Assembly (NCBI GenBank): GCA_024277255.1
Contig: JAJRVQ010000126.1
Coordinates: 16,115 to 80,114, forward strand
Reading direction: 5' to 3'
DNA length: 64,000 bases
Source of the DNA: Acidobacteriota bacterium
GTDB lineage: Bacteria > Acidobacteriota > Thermoanaerobaculia > Multivoradales > SZUA-115
Position 1 is the stretch's first letter, and the number at the start of each line of letters is the position of its first letter. Position numbers and translations under genes: made by a program. Below are positions 16,749-29,636 of the stretch, in pieces. The notes beneath the pieces were generated by a model, which saw nothing but the letters and a program-made list of their open reading frames with translations, did no database searches and had not been told where the DNA came from.

Positions 16749-18701
16749 CTAGCTTTCGACCCGGCTGGGGTCGATCTCGAACGAGTCGATGAAGGCGCGA
16801 GTGAAACTGGCGTCGAGTTCCAACCGCTTTTGCTGCAGCAAAGCATCGACCAGCCGTTGCAATTCGGCGTTCTCGAGTGCTGCTCGCGTCGAATTCTTAT
16901 TCTCCTCGAACTCGGCTGGGTCCCACTGTTTGCGCTCGACAACCTCGAACAGGACTGCCCCCTGTGCATCCGCGTAGGGGCCTCCAACCTCACCCTCGAC
17001 CATCGAGAAGGCAGCCTGCGAGACCGCGGCACTGGCACTTCCCAGCTCTGTCACCGGGGTTCCACGCCCGAATTCTTGACTCTCCTTGACCTCGAGACCC
17101 AGCTCAGCGGCTACCGTTTCGATGCTGTCGCCGGCGGCGATCTTCTCTTTGGCGGCGCGCAAGCTCTCCATCGCCCTTTCCTGTTGGCGCTCTCTTTTCA
17201 GCGCTTGGAGGACCCGTAGTTCTATCTCGGCCAGCGGCGGAATCGACGGCTCGAGAATCTCCTCGACGAGCGCCAGGGTCCATCCGCGCGGCGCCTTGAT
17301 CGGATCGGTGATGCCGCCCACCTCCGCTTCGAAAACGGCGGCTGCCAGGGAAGGAACCTGGCCGATTCCAGGGATCGCCCCTAGGCTCTCAAACGGCGGC
17401 GAAGTACCGAACGTCACCTCGTCGGACTCCTCGGCCAACGCTTGCCATTGCTCCTTGGTCGACAGCCCCTCGCTGGCGATGCGGGCCGCCAGAGCACGCA
17501 TGCGACTCTCAGCCTCCGGCTCGGCGCGCTGATTCTGTAGCTTGAAGCGGATTTGATTCTTCGCCTGATCCAGCGGCGTGACCCCGCTCTGAGGATGGGC
17601 GGTGACCTTGATCAGATGGACACCGATCTCGGTGCGCACCGGCCCGACCAGCTCACCCACTTGCGCATTGAAGGCAGCCTCCTCGAAAGCGGCGCCACCC
17701 ATCTTCCCTCGGCCAAAAAAATTGAGATCTCCACCGCGCGCCTTGCTCTGTGTGTCTTGCGAAAACTCGCGCGCCAACTTGGCGAACTCCTCGCCACCCT
17801 CGATTCGCCGCTTGATCTGCTCCAGCTTGCGCTCGGCCTCGGCCACTTCGTCATCGCCGTCGGCCAACAACAGGATATGGCTAGCGCGCACCTGTTCTTC
17901 GCGGGTGAACTCGGCCTTGTTGGTCTCGTAGTAGTTTTCGATCTCTTCGTCGGTGACTTCGATTTGGGGCCGTAGACGAGCGCTATCCACCAGCAGATAG
18001 GAGATCGCCCGGCGCTCGGAGCGGCGGTACTCATTCTCGTGCTGCGCGTAGTAAGCGGCCACCTCGCCACCCGAAACATCCACCTGCGCGGCGAACTGGC
18101 TACGGGGCAGCTGCACGTAGCGAACCTTGGCTCGCTCCACCTGATCGCGGTAGCTGCGTTCGACCTCGCTGTCGGGCACATAGACGTTCTGGGCCAGCAC
18201 CGTGAAGACCTTCTGCATCAGCAGATCGCTGCGCATCCCTTCTTCAAAGCTGGCGGATGAGGGATATCCAACGCTGCGCAGGATGCGCTGGTAATCCTCT
18301 TCACCGATGAAGTTGCCATCCGCATCAAGAAAAACAGACTGCTTGAGGATCGCTTCCCCGAGTTCCTTATCGCTGATCTGGAGCCCCATCTCCTTGGCTT
18401 CGGCGATCAGCACTCTCTGGTTGATCAGATCGTTCGCCACTTGCAAGGGCAGCTGAAACTGCCGCATCAACTCCGGCGTAGCCTGATCACCTAGCCGCTG
18501 CTTCAGCTCTTGCTCCTTCTGCTGGTACGCACGGCGGAATTCATCCATCGAAACGACGTCGTCGCCTACCGTCGCGATAATGTCACCGCGCTCTTTCTTC
18601 GGAGTCAGCAAATCCGGAATGTAGAGCGCGATGAACGCGATGATGACCAGACCCAGGGTCCAGGAGAAGGTTTTCAGGTTGTCTCTCAGCCATTGAAGCA
18701 T
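16749..18701 (-). CDS. PpiD/SurA-like membrane-anchored peptidyl-prolyl isomerase
   Basis: A 650-residue periplasmic foldase. A single N-terminal membrane helix (about 12-30) anchors it. A SurA-like N-terminal chaperone domain follows (about 40-190), and a parvulin (PpiC) domain lies at about 260-355, beginning RASHILL and including GGDLNFFGRGKM. A long C-terminal chaperone region follows. This is the PpiD architecture, which helps envelope proteins fold as they leave the Sec translocon. The ATG at 18701 is chosen because GGAGG lies 8 nt upstream and the anchor begins there; the frame extends to 18821 without a good site. It shares a direction with ruvA, 9 bp away. Confidence 0.85.
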   Translation of the reverse strand: MLQWLRDNLKTFSWTLGLVIIAFIALYIPDLLTPKKERGDIIATVGDDVVSMDEFRRAYQQKEQELKQRLGDQATPELMRQFQLPLQVANDLINQRVLIAEAKEMGLQISDKELGEAILKQSVFLDADGNFIGEEDYQRILRSVGYPSSASFEEGMRSDLLMQKVFTVLAQNVYVPDSEVERSYRDQVERAKVRYVQLPRSQFAAQVDVSGGEVAAYYAQHENEYRRSERRAISYLLVDSARLRPQIEVTDEEIENYYETNKAEFTREEQVRASHILLLADGDDEVAEAERKLEQIKRRIEGGEEFAKLAREFSQDTQSKARGGDLNFFGRGKMGGAAFEEAAFNAQVGELVGPVRTEIGVHLIKVTAHPQSGVTPLDQAKNQIRFKLQNQRAEPEAESRMRALAARIASEGLSTKEQWQALAEESDEVTFGTSPPFESLGAIPGIGQVPSLAAAVFEAEVGGITDPIKAPRGWTLALVEEILEPSIPPLAEIELRVLQALKRERQQERAMESLRAAKEKIAAGDSIETVAAELGLEVKESQEFGRGTPVTELGSASAAVSQAAFSMVEGEVGGPYADAQGAVLFEVVERKQWDPAEFEENKNSTRAALENAELQRLVDALLQQKRLELDASFTRAFIDSFEIDPSRVES

Positions 18702-19000
18702 GGATATTCCTCCCCGCCCCGGCGAGGGCAGGTATTGCCAGGTTAAGGCCGGAACCTTACCAGCCCCTCTCACGGCCGGGCAAGGCAGCGAGGTCCATCG
18801 GGCTGAAGAGGATTCGGCCAACGCTCGGCGAGAGATTTCTCCGGCAGCTCTAACCCTCAGTATCTACAAGAACTTGTGGTATATTGCCGCGCTCATGCAC
18901 GATGCGGTGCATCGGCCATGGACCACCCAACCCGGACCATCCGCGAGGCTCGCTCGAAGAGCCTATACGCCCTAGCTTCGCCTAGTTTGGATCGACCAGC

Positions 19001-21528
<2,528 letters not shown>

Positions 21529-21595
21529 TGACCCCTTCGTTCGCACGCGCGCCGCATGTCGAGTTTGAACCTCGAATCAAACCTCCCCGGCGCAC

Positions 21596-22441
21596 GTGAC
21601 CGAGCGACAGACAGCCTGGCTGCTAATCGTCCTGCTGGTGGGCCAGTTCATCCTGGTCGCCTCCCAGGTCACGGCCGGTGACTCTCAGCGCTCACAACTT
21701 GCCGCTTTCGGCCTCCGACTGACGGCGCCCTTGGCACGAGCGGCTCACGGTGGCATCGGCTCGGTGAGCGATCTCAGCGATCACTTCCATGGCCGGCGGA
21801 GCCTCCTGCGCGAGAACGAGCGACTGCGCCAAGAGGTCGAAGGTCTGCGCCTGGAGTTGACCCGACTGCACGGCCTCGACGAAGAGGCGGAACGGTTGGC
21901 CAAAGCTATCGGGTTCACGCGCCAGCAACGCGGCGACCTGCGCGTCGCCGAGATCGTCTACCTCGACACCACCTCTTGGCTGCGCAACATGGTCGTCTAC
22001 GCCGGTCGCTCCGATCTCGAAGTCAACCAGCCGGTGCTGGCCGCCGACGGCCTCGTCGGCAGGATCGTCCTGGTGAGCGCACCCTACGCTCAGATCCAGC
22101 TGCTCACCGACGCCGCTGCCAGCGTCTCCGCCATGGTTGAACGCACCCGCCGGCAGGCGCTGGTGCAAGGAACCAACAGTGGCGGGCTGGAGATGATCTA
22201 CATGCCGTTGCAGGCCGACGTCCAGGTCGGGGACCTCGTGGCCACGGCCGGAATCGACGGCGTCTACCCGCGCGGAATCCCGATCGGCACGGTGACCAGT
22301 GTCGAGCCCGGAGACGAATTGTTCCATCGGATTCAGCTCAAGCCGGCGGTGAATCTGAACCGGTTGGATCGTGTCTACACGCTGGATCGGCCAGCCCTTC
22401 CGCCGACCCTGAAGGAGCCACCGCGCCTTGCGAATCCTTAG
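21596..22441 (+). CDS. mreC: Cell shape protein MreC
   Basis: A 281-residue protein with an N-terminal membrane helix (about 6-24), a coiled coil (about 60-100) and the two beta-barrel domains of MreC. It forms the periplasmic scaffold that activates PBP2/RodA. The start is GTG at 21596, and its end overlaps the beginning of mreD by 14 bp. Confidence 0.9.
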   Translation: MTERQTAWLLIVLLVGQFILVASQVTAGDSQRSQLAAFGLRLTAPLARAAHGGIGSVSDLSDHFHGRRSLLRENERLRQEVEGLRLELTRLHGLDEEAERLAKAIGFTRQQRGDLRVAEIVYLDTTSWLRNMVVYAGRSDLEVNQPVLAADGLVGRIVLVSAPYAQIQLLTDAAASVSAMVERTRRQALVQGTNSGGLEMIYMPLQADVQVGDLVATAGIDGVYPRGIPIGTVTSVEPGDELFHRIQLKPAVNLNRLDRVYTLDRPALPPTLKEPPRLANP

Positions 22442-22940
22442 GTTTCTAGCAGTGCTCGTTGCAGTGGTCTGTTTGCAGCTTCTCGGCGCCCGCCTCTATC
22501 CGAACTTTCCCCGCGCCTTCGACCTGTTCCTGGTCCTCACCGTACTCTGCGCCTTGCGGGGCAACTCCACGGTTGGCCTGCTAGCCGGTCTGGCCACCGG
22601 ATTGACCGCCGACGCGCTATCCAGTGGACCCTATGGCCTATTCGGGTTCACCAACACGCTGATCGGTTACTCCACGGCACGGGTGAGCCAGCGTCTCGTC
22701 ATCCAGCGTGCATCGCAAGTCTTTCTGCTCACCGCGGCCACCGTCGCGGTGCAACAACTCCTGCTCACCGGTTTCGCCTACCTGTTGCTCGACAAGGGTG
22801 AACTGCCGGACCTGGCCTGGCTGGTGATCAAGGCCGTCACCGGTGGGCTAGTCGCCTTCCTGACCATCGTCCTCACCGCGGCCCTGCGCCGCACCCGGGA
22901 ACGGCGCCGTCGAGGCCGCCTGGAGCGGCTGCGACTGTGA
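22428..22940 (+). CDS. mreD: Membrane protein MreD
   Basis: A 170-residue integral membrane protein with about five helices, the normal MreD size and position between mreC and mrdA. The TTG start at 22428 overlaps the mreC end, consistent with coupling. MreD sequences are poorly conserved, so position carries much of the assignment. Confidence 0.85.
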   Translation: MRILRFLAVLVAVVCLQLLGARLYPNFPRAFDLFLVLTVLCALRGNSTVGLLAGLATGLTADALSSGPYGLFGFTNTLIGYSTARVSQRLVIQRASQVFLLTAATVAVQQLLLTGFAYLLLDKGELPDLAWLVIKAVTGGLVAFLTIVLTAALRRTRERRRRGRLERLRL

Positions 22941-23004
22941 TCACACACCCCGTATCCGCACCCGAGCAGCGCTCCACCGGCAATACCGGTGATAATCGGC
23001 AAAC

Positions 23005-24822
23005 ATGATGAACGTTCGGGAACATCTCGACGACCTCCTGCGCCGGGTCCGTCTGCTGCTCGGCCTCTTCTACCTGCTGCTGATGGTGGTCGCCGGAGGC
23101 TTCTGGTTCGTCCAGGTCGCCCAGGGCACCTACTATCGCGAACTGGCGGAAAACAACCGGCTGCGCAAACGGCCGATCCGAGCGCCGCGTGGCCTGATCT
23201 CGGATCGCAACGGCCGGTTGCTAGTGGAGAACATTCCGAGCTACGACCTTCTGCTGGACCGCAGCCGTAGTGCCGACATCACGGCCAGTTTGGCCTTCGC
23301 CGCCGGGGTTCTCGAGCAGCCGGTCGACGAGCTGGCCGCGACCCTGGAACGCAGTCGCAACCAACCGGCCTTCAAACCGGTTCCTCTGTCCAGCGATCTG
23401 ACTCTCGCCGATGTCGCCCGTTTCCAGGTCGAGAGCCTGGAGCATCCCGAGTTCGAAATCGCCGTGCGTCACCTACGCCTCTATCGTCACGGCAGCCAAA
23501 CTGCGCACGCGCTGGGCTATCTGGGCGAGGTCAGCGAGAGGGAGTTGGTCGACCATCCACGACGCTACTCCGCCGGCGACCTGCTGGGCCGCAAAGGTAT
23601 CGAACGCACCTATGACGATCAGCTGCGCGGCACCGACGGCGAACGGGTCGTCGTGGTCGACAGTCGCGGCAAGCCGCTCGACGAACGCGATCAACGGCCG
23701 GCGCAGCCCGGTGCCAGCCTCTCGGTCTCGATCGATCTCGATCTGCAGCAAACGGCACAGCGGCTCATCGGCGACCGCGTCGGAGTGGTCTTGGCACTGG
23801 AGCCAAAGAGCGGCCAGATTCTCGCTCTGGTCTCTTCGCCTTCCTACAATCCCAACCTCTTCGCCCGGCGCATGGACTCGCAACAATGGCGCAAGCTGAT
23901 CGAAGACCCCTTTCACCCGCTACAGAACCGGGCGGTGCAGAGCGGCTACTCGCCCGGCTCGATCTTCAAGATCGTCCTAGCCGTCGCCGGCCTGACGGAA
24001 AATGTCATCGACGAGTCGGACACGGTCTTCTGCGGCGGCGCGGTGAAACTCTACAACCGGCGCTTTCGCTGCTGGAAATCGGGTGGGCACGGCTGGGTAA
24101 ACCTCCGTGGAGCGCTCAAGTACTCCTGCGACATTTACTTCTACCAGCTGGGCCAGAAGTTGGGTATCGAGCGGATTGCCGACTATGCCCGCCGCTTCGG
24201 GCTCGGCCGTACCACCGGCATCGATCTCGGCGACGAGAAATCCGGTCTGGTTCCCGACGCCAACTGGAGCCGTCGGGTACGCAAGCAACCCTGGTACCCG
24301 GGTGAGACGATCTCGGTGGCGATCGGTCAGGGACCGCTGGTGACCACACCGCTGCAGATCGCGGCGATGGTGGCCGGGGTTGCCAACGGCGGTTGGCTAC
24401 CCACCCCCCGCCTGGCGCTCACTCCGAGAGCCCCCGCCAACGCCAGAGCTGCCGCACCGCAGGCGATCGGCGTCAACCCGAAGGCGCTCGACGTGGTGCG
24501 CGAGGCGCTACGGGCGGTGGTCAACGAGACCGGCGGCACCGGTCAAGGCGCTTTTCTGCCGCAAGTGCAGATTGCCGGCAAGACCGGTACTGTGCAGGTA
24601 GTGACCCAGAAGACCTGGACCAAGAACGAAGATCTGCCTTTCGAACTGCGCGATCACGCCTGGTTTGTCTCCTTCGCTCCCGCCGACGATCCCGAGCTGG
24701 TGATCGTCGTTTTTCTCGGACATGGCGGCGCCGGCTCGAAAACGGCCGCCCCCGTCGCCAAGGGCCTGTATGAGCATTACTTCCGCAACACTGAGTTCCG
24801 TGACCTCGGTTTCGGTGGCTAG
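23005..24822 (+). CDS. mrdA: Penicillin-binding protein 2, elongation transpeptidase
   Basis: A 605-residue class B PBP. It has an N-terminal membrane anchor (about 20-40), a dimerisation/pedestal domain, and a transpeptidase domain with Ser319-x-x-Lys322 in GSIFK, Ser374-Cys-Asp376 and Lys526-Thr-Gly528. It cross-links peptidoglycan during rod elongation with the glycosyltransferase RodA, whose gene overlaps its end. The second motif is SCD rather than SxN, as usual for PBP2. Confidence 0.95.
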   Translation: MMNVREHLDDLLRRVRLLLGLFYLLLMVVAGGFWFVQVAQGTYYRELAENNRLRKRPIRAPRGLISDRNGRLLVENIPSYDLLLDRSRSADITASLAFAAGVLEQPVDELAATLERSRNQPAFKPVPLSSDLTLADVARFQVESLEHPEFEIAVRHLRLYRHGSQTAHALGYLGEVSERELVDHPRRYSAGDLLGRKGIERTYDDQLRGTDGERVVVVDSRGKPLDERDQRPAQPGASLSVSIDLDLQQTAQRLIGDRVGVVLALEPKSGQILALVSSPSYNPNLFARRMDSQQWRKLIEDPFHPLQNRAVQSGYSPGSIFKIVLAVAGLTENVIDESDTVFCGGAVKLYNRRFRCWKSGGHGWVNLRGALKYSCDIYFYQLGQKLGIERIADYARRFGLGRTTGIDLGDEKSGLVPDANWSRRVRKQPWYPGETISVAIGQGPLVTTPLQIAAMVAGVANGGWLPTPRLALTPRAPANARAAAPQAIGVNPKALDVVREALRAVVNETGGTGQGAFLPQVQIAGKTGTVQVVTQKTWTKNEDLPFELRDHAWFVSFAPADDPELVIVVFLGHGGAGSKTAAPVAKGLYEHYFRNTEFRDLGFGG

Positions 24823-25912
24823 ACCTCACCTGCGCCACTTCGCTTCGGTGCGATGGGGTCTGGTGGTGTCCGCTCTGCTGCTGTCGCTGATCGGGTTGGC
24901 CACCGTGCATAGTGCCACCGCCGAACTCTCGGTCAACGTGCTACCGAGGCAACTGCTGTGGATCGGACTCGGTTTGGTGGTCATGTTGATCGCCTTTAGC
25001 GTCGACTACCACGCGGTGCTCGACTTTTCGCTGATCTTGTACGGGCTGGGAATCGCCTCGTTGTTGCTGGTTCTATTCTTCGGCGAGAAGATCGGAGGCG
25101 CGCGCAGCTGGATTGGCATCGGCTCGTTCGGGGGCCAACCCGCCGAGCTGATGAAACCGGCGGTGGCACTGATGTTGGCGCGCTACCTGGCCACCGCCGA
25201 ACGACGCTATCTCGGTCCACTGCAAGTCGCAGCTGCCGGGATGATCGTCGCTCTTCCGATCTTTCTTGTCGCGCTGGAACCCGACTACGGCAGCGCCGCC
25301 ATGTTCTTGCCCATCCTCATGGCCACCTTGCTGATCGCCGGGGTGCGCTGGCGTACGCTCGCCGCCTTCGCTCCGGCAGTGATCTTGCTGCTGACCGCGA
25401 TCTTCTTCTTCGGCCTCCACGACTACCAGCGACAGCGAATCCTCACCTTCGCCTCACCCGGCAGCGACCATCTCGGCGCCGGCTACCAAGTACATCAAAG
25501 CAAGATCGCCGTCGGCTCGGGTGAGCTGCTCGGTCGCGGCTACATGCAGGGAACGCAGAGTCAGTTGCGCTTCTTGCCCGAGCGCCACACCGACTTCGTC
25601 TTCGCGGTGCTGGCCGAAGAGTGGGGGTTCGTTGGCGTCCTTACCGTCCTGGGTCTTTACGCGTTCTACTTTGCCAACGGAGCGCAGGTGGCGATGCGAG
25701 CCCGCGACCGTGCGGGGGTGTTGGTGGTGGTCGGCCTGCTCTCGCTTTCCGCCTTCCATGTCTTGTACAACACGGCGATGGTGGTAGGAATGCTGCCCAT
25801 CACGGGCATTCCGCTGCCCTTCTTGTCGTACGGCGGCTCGTTCACTCTGGTCAACTTCCTGGCAACCGGGCTCATCCTGGGTGTCGATCTACGAAGGCAC
25901 GTCAACCGATGA
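24815..25912 (+). CDS. rodA: Peptidoglycan glycosyltransferase RodA
   Basis: A SEDS-family polytopic membrane protein, about 365 residues from GTG 24815, with roughly ten helices and conserved LPERHTDFVF and GIPLPFLSYGGS segments. RodA polymerises glycan strands from lipid II in complex with PBP2. GTG 24815 overlaps the mrdA stop by 8 bp and gives the normal N-terminal length. ATG 24770 in the same frame is an alternative that would overlap mrdA by 53 bp. Confidence 0.93.
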   Translation: MARPHLRHFASVRWGLVVSALLLSLIGLATVHSATAELSVNVLPRQLLWIGLGLVVMLIAFSVDYHAVLDFSLILYGLGIASLLLVLFFGEKIGGARSWIGIGSFGGQPAELMKPAVALMLARYLATAERRYLGPLQVAAAGMIVALPIFLVALEPDYGSAAMFLPILMATLLIAGVRWRTLAAFAPAVILLLTAIFFFGLHDYQRQRILTFASPGSDHLGAGYQVHQSKIAVGSGELLGRGYMQGTQSQLRFLPERHTDFVFAVLAEEWGFVGVLTVLGLYAFYFANGAQVAMRARDRAGVLVVVGLLSLSAFHVLYNTAMVVGMLPITGIPLPFLSYGGSFTLVNFLATGLILGVDLRRHVNR

Positions 25913-25922
25913 AGTTCCCCTC

Positions 25923-27470
25923 ATGAGCTCGAAGATGTTCATCGAAAGCGATTCCCACCAGACGGGCATCGCCGTACTCGAAGAGGATCGCCTTACCGAG
26001 GTGTTCATCGAACGCCATCGGGCACGCTCCATCGTCGGCAACCTGTACAAGGGCCGGGTGACGCGCGTGCTGCCCGGAATGCAGGCGGCGTTCGTCGACA
26101 TCGGCCTGGAGCGCGACGCATTTCTCTACGTCACCGACGTCGGCGAGATCGCCGAGGCGCTGCACGAGGGAGAGGCCGGCGATGACTCTATTCGCTCCGC
26201 CAAAGCGCTCGCCTCCGAGCCTTCCGAGGGCGACGACGAGGAGGGGCCGCAGCCCACCATCGACGAGCTGCTCAAACAGGGGCAGCACCTGCTGGTGCAG
26301 GTGGTCAAAGCGCCGCTCTCCAACAAAGGCGCCCGCATCACCACCCATGTCACCCTGCCCGGCCGTTACCTGGTCCTGCTGCCCACGGTGCGCCACTTCG
26401 GCGTCTCTCGTCGCATCGAGGATGAGGAGGAACGCGAGCGCTTGTTGCGTTCACTCGAGGAAATCGCACCGGCCTCCGGAGGGTTGATCGTGCGCACCGT
26501 CGGCGAAGGCAAGGGGCGGGAAGAATTCGAAGCCGACCTCGTCCACTTGAGCGAGCTGTGGTCGCGCATCCGCGACCGCGCCGCCCGTGTCTCGCCGCCG
26601 ACTCTGGTGCACAGCGACTACGACTTGGCACTGCGGGTGGTTCGCGACCTGTTCAACCCTGAGTTCAGCGTCCTGATGGTCGACGGTGAGGTGACCTACA
26701 CCCGCATCGTCGAGTTCCTCGATCAGGTGCAGCCCTCCCTGGTCGGGCGAGTCAAGATGCACCGCGGCGACGGCACTCTCTTCGACCGCTTTGGCATTCA
26801 GGATCAGATCGAAGCGGCACTCAAGAGCAAAGTGTGGCTCAAGTCCGGCGGCTACCTGGTGATCAACCAGACCGAGGCACTGGTAGCGGTCGACGTCAAC
26901 ACCGGGCGCTACGTCGGTCGAGACAACCTCGAAGACACGGTGCTCAAGATCAACCTCGAAGCGGTCAAAGAGGTGGTGCGCCAGATCCGCCTACGCGACC
27001 TCGGCGGCATCATCGTCATCGATCTCATCGACATGGTGGACGAGGAACACCGCCAGGAGGTTTCCGCGGCACTGGAGGCCGAACTGGCCAAGGACCGATC
27101 CAAGAACAAGGTCCTCAACATCTCCGAGTTCGGCCTGGTGGAAATCACCCGCAAGCGCAGCCGCACCAACCTGGAACGGCTCCTCACCCAGCCGTGCAGC
27201 TACTGTGGAGGCAGCGGCCGCATCAAGTCCCTTTCCACCATCTGCCTCGCCCTACGGCGCGAAGTACTGCGCATCCACGGCGAACCCACGCGCTGGGACA
27301 GTGCCCACCGCCCCGACATTCTGGTGCGGGTTCACCCCGAAGTCTCCCAGGCCCTACAACACGAAGAGCGCAGCATCCTCGACGAACTTGAAGAGACGCT
27401 AGGAATCACCATCCTGGTGCAGAGCGACCCCGACCTGCATCAGGAGCGGTTCGATGTGACCGAAGTGTAA
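25923..27470 (+). CDS. rng: Ribonuclease G (Rne/Rng family)
   Basis: A 515-residue endoribonuclease with an N-terminal S1 domain (VGNLYKGRVTRVLPGMQAAF), an RNase H-like fold, the catalytic DNase I-like segment AVDVNTGRYVGR, the second acidic motif VIDLIDM and the zinc-link cysteines in QPCSYCGGSG. It lacks the long C-terminal tail of RNase E, so RNase G is the better name. It processes rRNA and turns over mRNA. It begins 10 bp after rodA, and rng commonly follows the mre genes. ATG 25923 is the likely start, and ATG 25935 is also possible. Confidence 0.93.
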   Translation: MSSKMFIESDSHQTGIAVLEEDRLTEVFIERHRARSIVGNLYKGRVTRVLPGMQAAFVDIGLERDAFLYVTDVGEIAEALHEGEAGDDSIRSAKALASEPSEGDDEEGPQPTIDELLKQGQHLLVQVVKAPLSNKGARITTHVTLPGRYLVLLPTVRHFGVSRRIEDEEERERLLRSLEEIAPASGGLIVRTVGEGKGREEFEADLVHLSELWSRIRDRAARVSPPTLVHSDYDLALRVVRDLFNPEFSVLMVDGEVTYTRIVEFLDQVQPSLVGRVKMHRGDGTLFDRFGIQDQIEAALKSKVWLKSGGYLVINQTEALVAVDVNTGRYVGRDNLEDTVLKINLEAVKEVVRQIRLRDLGGIIVIDLIDMVDEEHRQEVSAALEAELAKDRSKNKVLNISEFGLVEITRKRSRTNLERLLTQPCSYCGGSGRIKSLSTICLALRREVLRIHGEPTRWDSAHRPDILVRVHPEVSQALQHEERSILDELEETLGITILVQSDPDLHQERFDVTEV

Positions 27471-27515
27471 GGCTGCATCGACCCTCGAGGTGTTGCGAGT
27501 TTCTTCCACCGCACG

Positions 27516-29630
27516 CTAGCTATGGGCGCGCGCCCGCAGCTCGGCAAGCTGCTGTTTCCTCTCGGCGATCTTCGCCAAGAGATCCTTCTTGACCTCCTCT
27601 ACTTCCTGGGGCGCTCGGTACTTCTCGCCGACCAGTTCCTTGAGCGCTACGAGCAAAGGCTCCATGGCTCGTGCCGCGGCGGTGCCGGACAGGATGGTCA
27701 ATACTCGACCTGCCTGCCCGTCAGCCGCAGCGTCGACAAGAATGGACAGGAACACAACTGATTCGATCTCCACAAGAGCTTCATCGTCCACCACCGAACC
27801 GAGCTGTTCCAGTGCTGCTGTCCAGCGACCCGCCAGGCCGTAGACCCATGCCAGAGTGAGTCGATGATTCCTCTCCGCAGGTTCGAGGGCAACCGCCTTT
27901 TCAGAGGTCTCGATGGCCTCCTCTAGATGGTTCAGGTCCACATCTACAAGGAGACTCGCTTTAGCGTTCAGCGCCGAGGCTAGTGCACTTCGTTGGTGTC
28001 GATCCTCGGTCCCCGACAATCGCTCTATCACTTCGTCGTAGGTTTCGAGAGCCTCTCGCTTGCGACCGAGTCTCTGTAGACCTAGAGCCCGCAATACCAA
28101 AGCCTCAGCCACCGAAGCGACGGTCCTTGAATCCTCAGCGTCCAAGAACAGTCTCACCACTTCGCCGCTAGTCACGACTGGCAACTCGAAATCATCGTCA
28201 AAATAGGAGCTGATCATCGAAAAAGCCTGCTTCATCGTCATGCTGAGGGAGTTCTCATCCTGATCCCACGCGGACTCTTGCTCACGCGAGATGAATTCGC
28301 GTACCTCCGGCAAGGCAAGAAAGGCAGGCGGAGTCGCATCGAGCGCACGCTCCCGGATCTCGTCGGGCATTTCCGTGTTGATCAGTTCTCGATAGCCCTC
28401 GATGAATCTCAACCTACTCCGCAACTCGGATGCACACGCCGCCTCGGCCAACGAGCGCGCCAGGTTATCTTCGCCATACAGAGGCACCATGAAACGCACG
28501 AAGGCGCGCATGCGATCGGCCTCGGAGCCAGAGAGGCGCATCAGGTAGTAGATGCTGTAGATCCGTTCGGCAACCTGGTACAGCTTGCCGCGACCCTCTT
28601 TGCCGCGCTCCACCACCACGCCTCGATTGACCAGACTCTTGAGTACCGCGCTCGTCGTGTTGGAGGTCAGCCGGCAGCGCTCGCCCACCCGGCGAGCGGA
28701 CGAGGGTTCCCATAGCTTGGCGAGATTGACGAAGACCCGGCGTTCCTGGGGCGGGAGGGCGTCGATGTTGCTTTTCAAGAACGGCGTGTGGTCGTCGATC
28801 AGTTCGGCCAGATTGTCCATCAGCTCTTGGAGGGGTCGCTCGGGAGCGAAGGTGGCGAGGATCGCCAGCAGCCGGGGGTTACCCCCGGTGAGGATCTCCA
28901 TCGGCCGGATTCGCTGATCTACGAGGTTCTGCCCGGAAACGGCTTCCCAAAGCTCTCGACAACCATCGGTGGAGAGAGGTCTGAGTTCCAATTCACGGAA
29001 GAGTTCGTAGGCAGCGAAGGCCGGCTGTGCGATCTGGGCGAAACGTGTTGTGGCCGTCAGCACCAACATGATCTCGGGCCGGTTGAGCAGCGTCTTGCGC
29101 AAGTCCCAGTCCGCGTCCTTGGCGAATTGCTCGCCGAGGAGCATCTGGAGATTCTCGATCACGACCAGCAGCCGCTTGCCTTGCTCGCTGGAAAACTCGA
29201 TCAAGGCGCCTAGAGTTCCAGCCCGCAACCGATCCTCATCCGTTTCTTTGATCAGCCTCCGATACCGTTCATTCCAGCGGTCGAAGTCACCGCCCTCTTC
29301 TCGTAACTGGTCGGCGAGGCTTCTGAGCACCGCTAGCCAGATCTCGCCTTCCGTTCCCGCATCGTAAATCTCCTCGGGAGCCACGATCGGGTACCAGCGG
29401 TCCTTCAGCTCCGGGTCGCAGCGAACCCAGAGGCCGAGCCGTCGAACCAACATCGTCTTGCCCATTCCGCGCAGGCCGATGACCAGTGCGTGCTGGTTTA
29501 CCTCTCCTCGGTTGTCGCGGATGAGGTTGGCGAGGATCTGGAGTTCCGCCGTTCGGACGACAAAGGCCTCTTCCAGTTCCGCATCCGTCCGTAAGGCCGG
29601 ATTGTGCTTGATGAGGCGCGACGCAGCCAT
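27516..29630 (-). CDS. P-loop ATPase with winged helix and TPR tail
   Basis: A 704-residue STAND-like protein. An NTPase domain has Walker A GLRGMGKT (52-59), a hydrophobic strand ending in VVIENL as the likely Walker B (Glu rather than Asp-Asp), and a TATTR sensor segment. A winged-helix domain lies at about 300-370 (around LTSNTTSAVLKSLVNRGVVV). The C-terminal half is helical with TPR-like repeats near 525-640. Such proteins act as ligand-triggered switches, but no effector domain is fused here. It starts 6 bp after the upstream ATPase gene and shares its promoter. No target or function can be stated. Confidence 0.65.
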   Translation of the reverse strand: MAASRLIKHNPALRTDAELEEAFVVRTAELQILANLIRDNRGEVNQHALVIGLRGMGKTMLVRRLGLWVRCDPELKDRWYPIVAPEEIYDAGTEGEIWLAVLRSLADQLREEGGDFDRWNERYRRLIKETDEDRLRAGTLGALIEFSSEQGKRLLVVIENLQMLLGEQFAKDADWDLRKTLLNRPEIMLVLTATTRFAQIAQPAFAAYELFRELELRPLSTDGCRELWEAVSGQNLVDQRIRPMEILTGGNPRLLAILATFAPERPLQELMDNLAELIDDHTPFLKSNIDALPPQERRVFVNLAKLWEPSSARRVGERCRLTSNTTSAVLKSLVNRGVVVERGKEGRGKLYQVAERIYSIYYLMRLSGSEADRMRAFVRFMVPLYGEDNLARSLAEAACASELRSRLRFIEGYRELINTEMPDEIRERALDATPPAFLALPEVREFISREQESAWDQDENSLSMTMKQAFSMISSYFDDDFELPVVTSGEVVRLFLDAEDSRTVASVAEALVLRALGLQRLGRKREALETYDEVIERLSGTEDRHQRSALASALNAKASLLVDVDLNHLEEAIETSEKAVALEPAERNHRLTLAWVYGLAGRWTAALEQLGSVVDDEALVEIESVVFLSILVDAAADGQAGRVLTILSGTAAARAMEPLLVALKELVGEKYRAPQEVEEVKKDLLAKIAERKQQLAELRARAHS

Positions 29631-29636
29631 GGTTGG